Origin: Streptomyces sp. WM6386
GTDB taxonomy: Bacteria > Actinomycetota > Actinomycetes > Streptomycetales > Streptomycetaceae
Assembly: GCF_000972385.1 (NCBI RefSeq)
Contig: NZ_JXTE01000015.1
Coordinates: 67,864-131,863, forward strand
Reading direction: 5' to 3'
DNA length: 64,000 nucleotides
In this document: one piece after another, positions 63,416 through 64,000 of the stretch
Layout of the letters: the number at the start of each line of letters is the position of its first letter
Position numbering within the stretch: the first letter of the stretch is position 1
The notes under the pieces: model-generated
Seen by the model: the letters and a program-made list of their open reading frames with translations, nothing else
Told to the model about the DNA's origin: nothing
Database searches by the model: none
Translations under genes and position numbers: made by a program

Positions 63416-63511
63416 GGCGCCATGGGGTTGCCGAGGCGCAATGGGTGGGGTGACGCCACGGAGGTGTAGTGGCGCGAGTGGTGGTCCGTTGCCGACAGGG
63501 TCGGGCAGCGG

Positions 63512-64000
63512 TCAGGCAGGCGAGAAGACGTGGTCGCTGATGAGCCGGGCCGCGCCGATCGCTCCGGCTGCCGGTCCCAACTCCCCCAGAACAATCGGCA
63601 GATTGCGCGTGGCAAGCGGCAACGACTGCCGGTACACCTGGGTGCGAACGCTGGCCAGCAACGTGTGCCCGAGCCCGGTCACACCGCCACCGATCACCAC
63701 CAGCCCCGGATTGAAGAAACTGACAAGCCCGGCGATGACCTGGCCCAGACGCTGCCCGCCCTCCCGAATCAGCTCCAGGGACACCGCGTCCCCTGCTGCC
63801 GCGGCAGCCGACACGTCCTCGGCCGTCAGACGCCCGGCCGTCTCCAACCGGGCGGCAAGCTGCGGCGACCGGCCCTCACGCGCGGCCTGCTCGGCGTCAC
63901 CGGCCAACGCGGCCCCGCTGAAGTGGGCTTCCAGGCAGCCCCGGTTGCCGCAGGCGCAGGGACGGCCGTCGGGCACGGCCTGGATGTGCCCGATGTCGCC
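63512..64000 (-). CDS. ROK-family protein, C-terminal part (5' end beyond the window)
   Basis: The frame runs to the window edge. The sequence has GDIGHIQAVPDGRPCACGNR then GCLEAHFSG, the CxCGxxGCxE zinc motif and family signature, followed by FFNPGLVVIGGGVTGLGHTL and IVLGELGPAAGAIGAARLIS. The N-terminus, which would show whether it has a winged helix (regulator) or begins with the kinase fold, is outside. Its position next to a sugar transport operon and the palindromic operators suggests a repressor. Confidence 0.8.
   Translation of the reverse strand, partial: GDIGHIQAVPDGRPCACGNRGCLEAHFSGAALAGDAEQAAREGRSPQLAARLETAGRLTAEDVSAAAAAGDAVSLELIREGGQRLGQVIAGLVSFFNPGLVVIGGGVTGLGHTLLASVRTQVYRQSLPLATRNLPIVLGELGPAAGAIGAARLISDHVFSPA

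Overview
The window is a piece of a very GC-rich actinobacterial chromosome, almost certainly Streptomyces. Codon third positions are nearly all G or C, GTG starts are common, and the gene families are typical of that genus: conservon-type kinase, XRE/DUF5753 with DUF397, DUF397-linked ATPase, DUF574 methyltransferase, SigF-type sigma factor, Cys-free ribosomal protein paralogues and a 14-bp CebR-type box. The density of broken genes and insertion-sequence remnants suggests an accessory or chromosome-arm region; this is an inference.

Layout. 1-8.5 kb: a frameshifted decarboxylase, scattered transposase remnants, a DHFR/RibD-fold protein, a phosphotransferase, a small secreted protein and a large secreted subtilase. 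8.5-21 kb: stress and housekeeping paralogues, namely a SigF-type sigma factor divergent from a hemerythrin, a broken small hydrophobic protein, dihydrolipoamide dehydrogenase, an MDR oxidoreductase divergent from its HxlR regulator, ProA, a PRC-barrel protein, and a three-gene operon for the zinc-free ribosomal proteins L33, L31 and L36. 21-34.3 kb: DUF6308, an LLM flavoprotein, a secreted GH30 glucuronoxylanase behind a perfect CebR-type palindrome, a GNAT, a DUF5937/ArsR regulator, a secreted cutinase-like protein, and a decayed TetR/MFS locus. 34.3-46.5 kb: an F420-reductase-like and an IMPase-like gene divergent from a LysR regulator, a YcxB-like membrane protein, an isochorismatase-fold hydrolase, an orphan conservon-type sensor kinase, a methyltransferase, the XRE/DUF397/ATPase group and an LLM protein. 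46.8-52.4 kb: a membrane metallophosphoesterase, another LLM protein, a Doc-like toxin-antitoxin pair, a VOC protein and a beta-propeller-like protein.

52.5-64 kb is the most coherent block; all genes are on the minus strand. In transcription order it holds a ROK protein (cut by the window end), an RbsA-type ATPase, an RbsC-type permease, a sugar-binding lipoprotein, a Gfo/Idh/MocA oxidoreductase, an inositol-3-phosphate synthase, a Tat-exported sugar-phosphate-isomerase-like protein and a secreted PQQ-type sugar dehydrogenase with a PKD domain. Two promoter regions in this block share a 25-bp inverted-repeat site. I read the block as a regulon for oxidising a sugar or glycoside outside the cell, importing the product, and processing it further; the substrate cannot be read from sequence.

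No rRNA, tRNA or CRISPR array was recognised. At least seven transposase remnants (IS1182-, IS5-, ISL3- and IS630-like) and about a dozen gene fragments were found. No intact insertion sequence is present.
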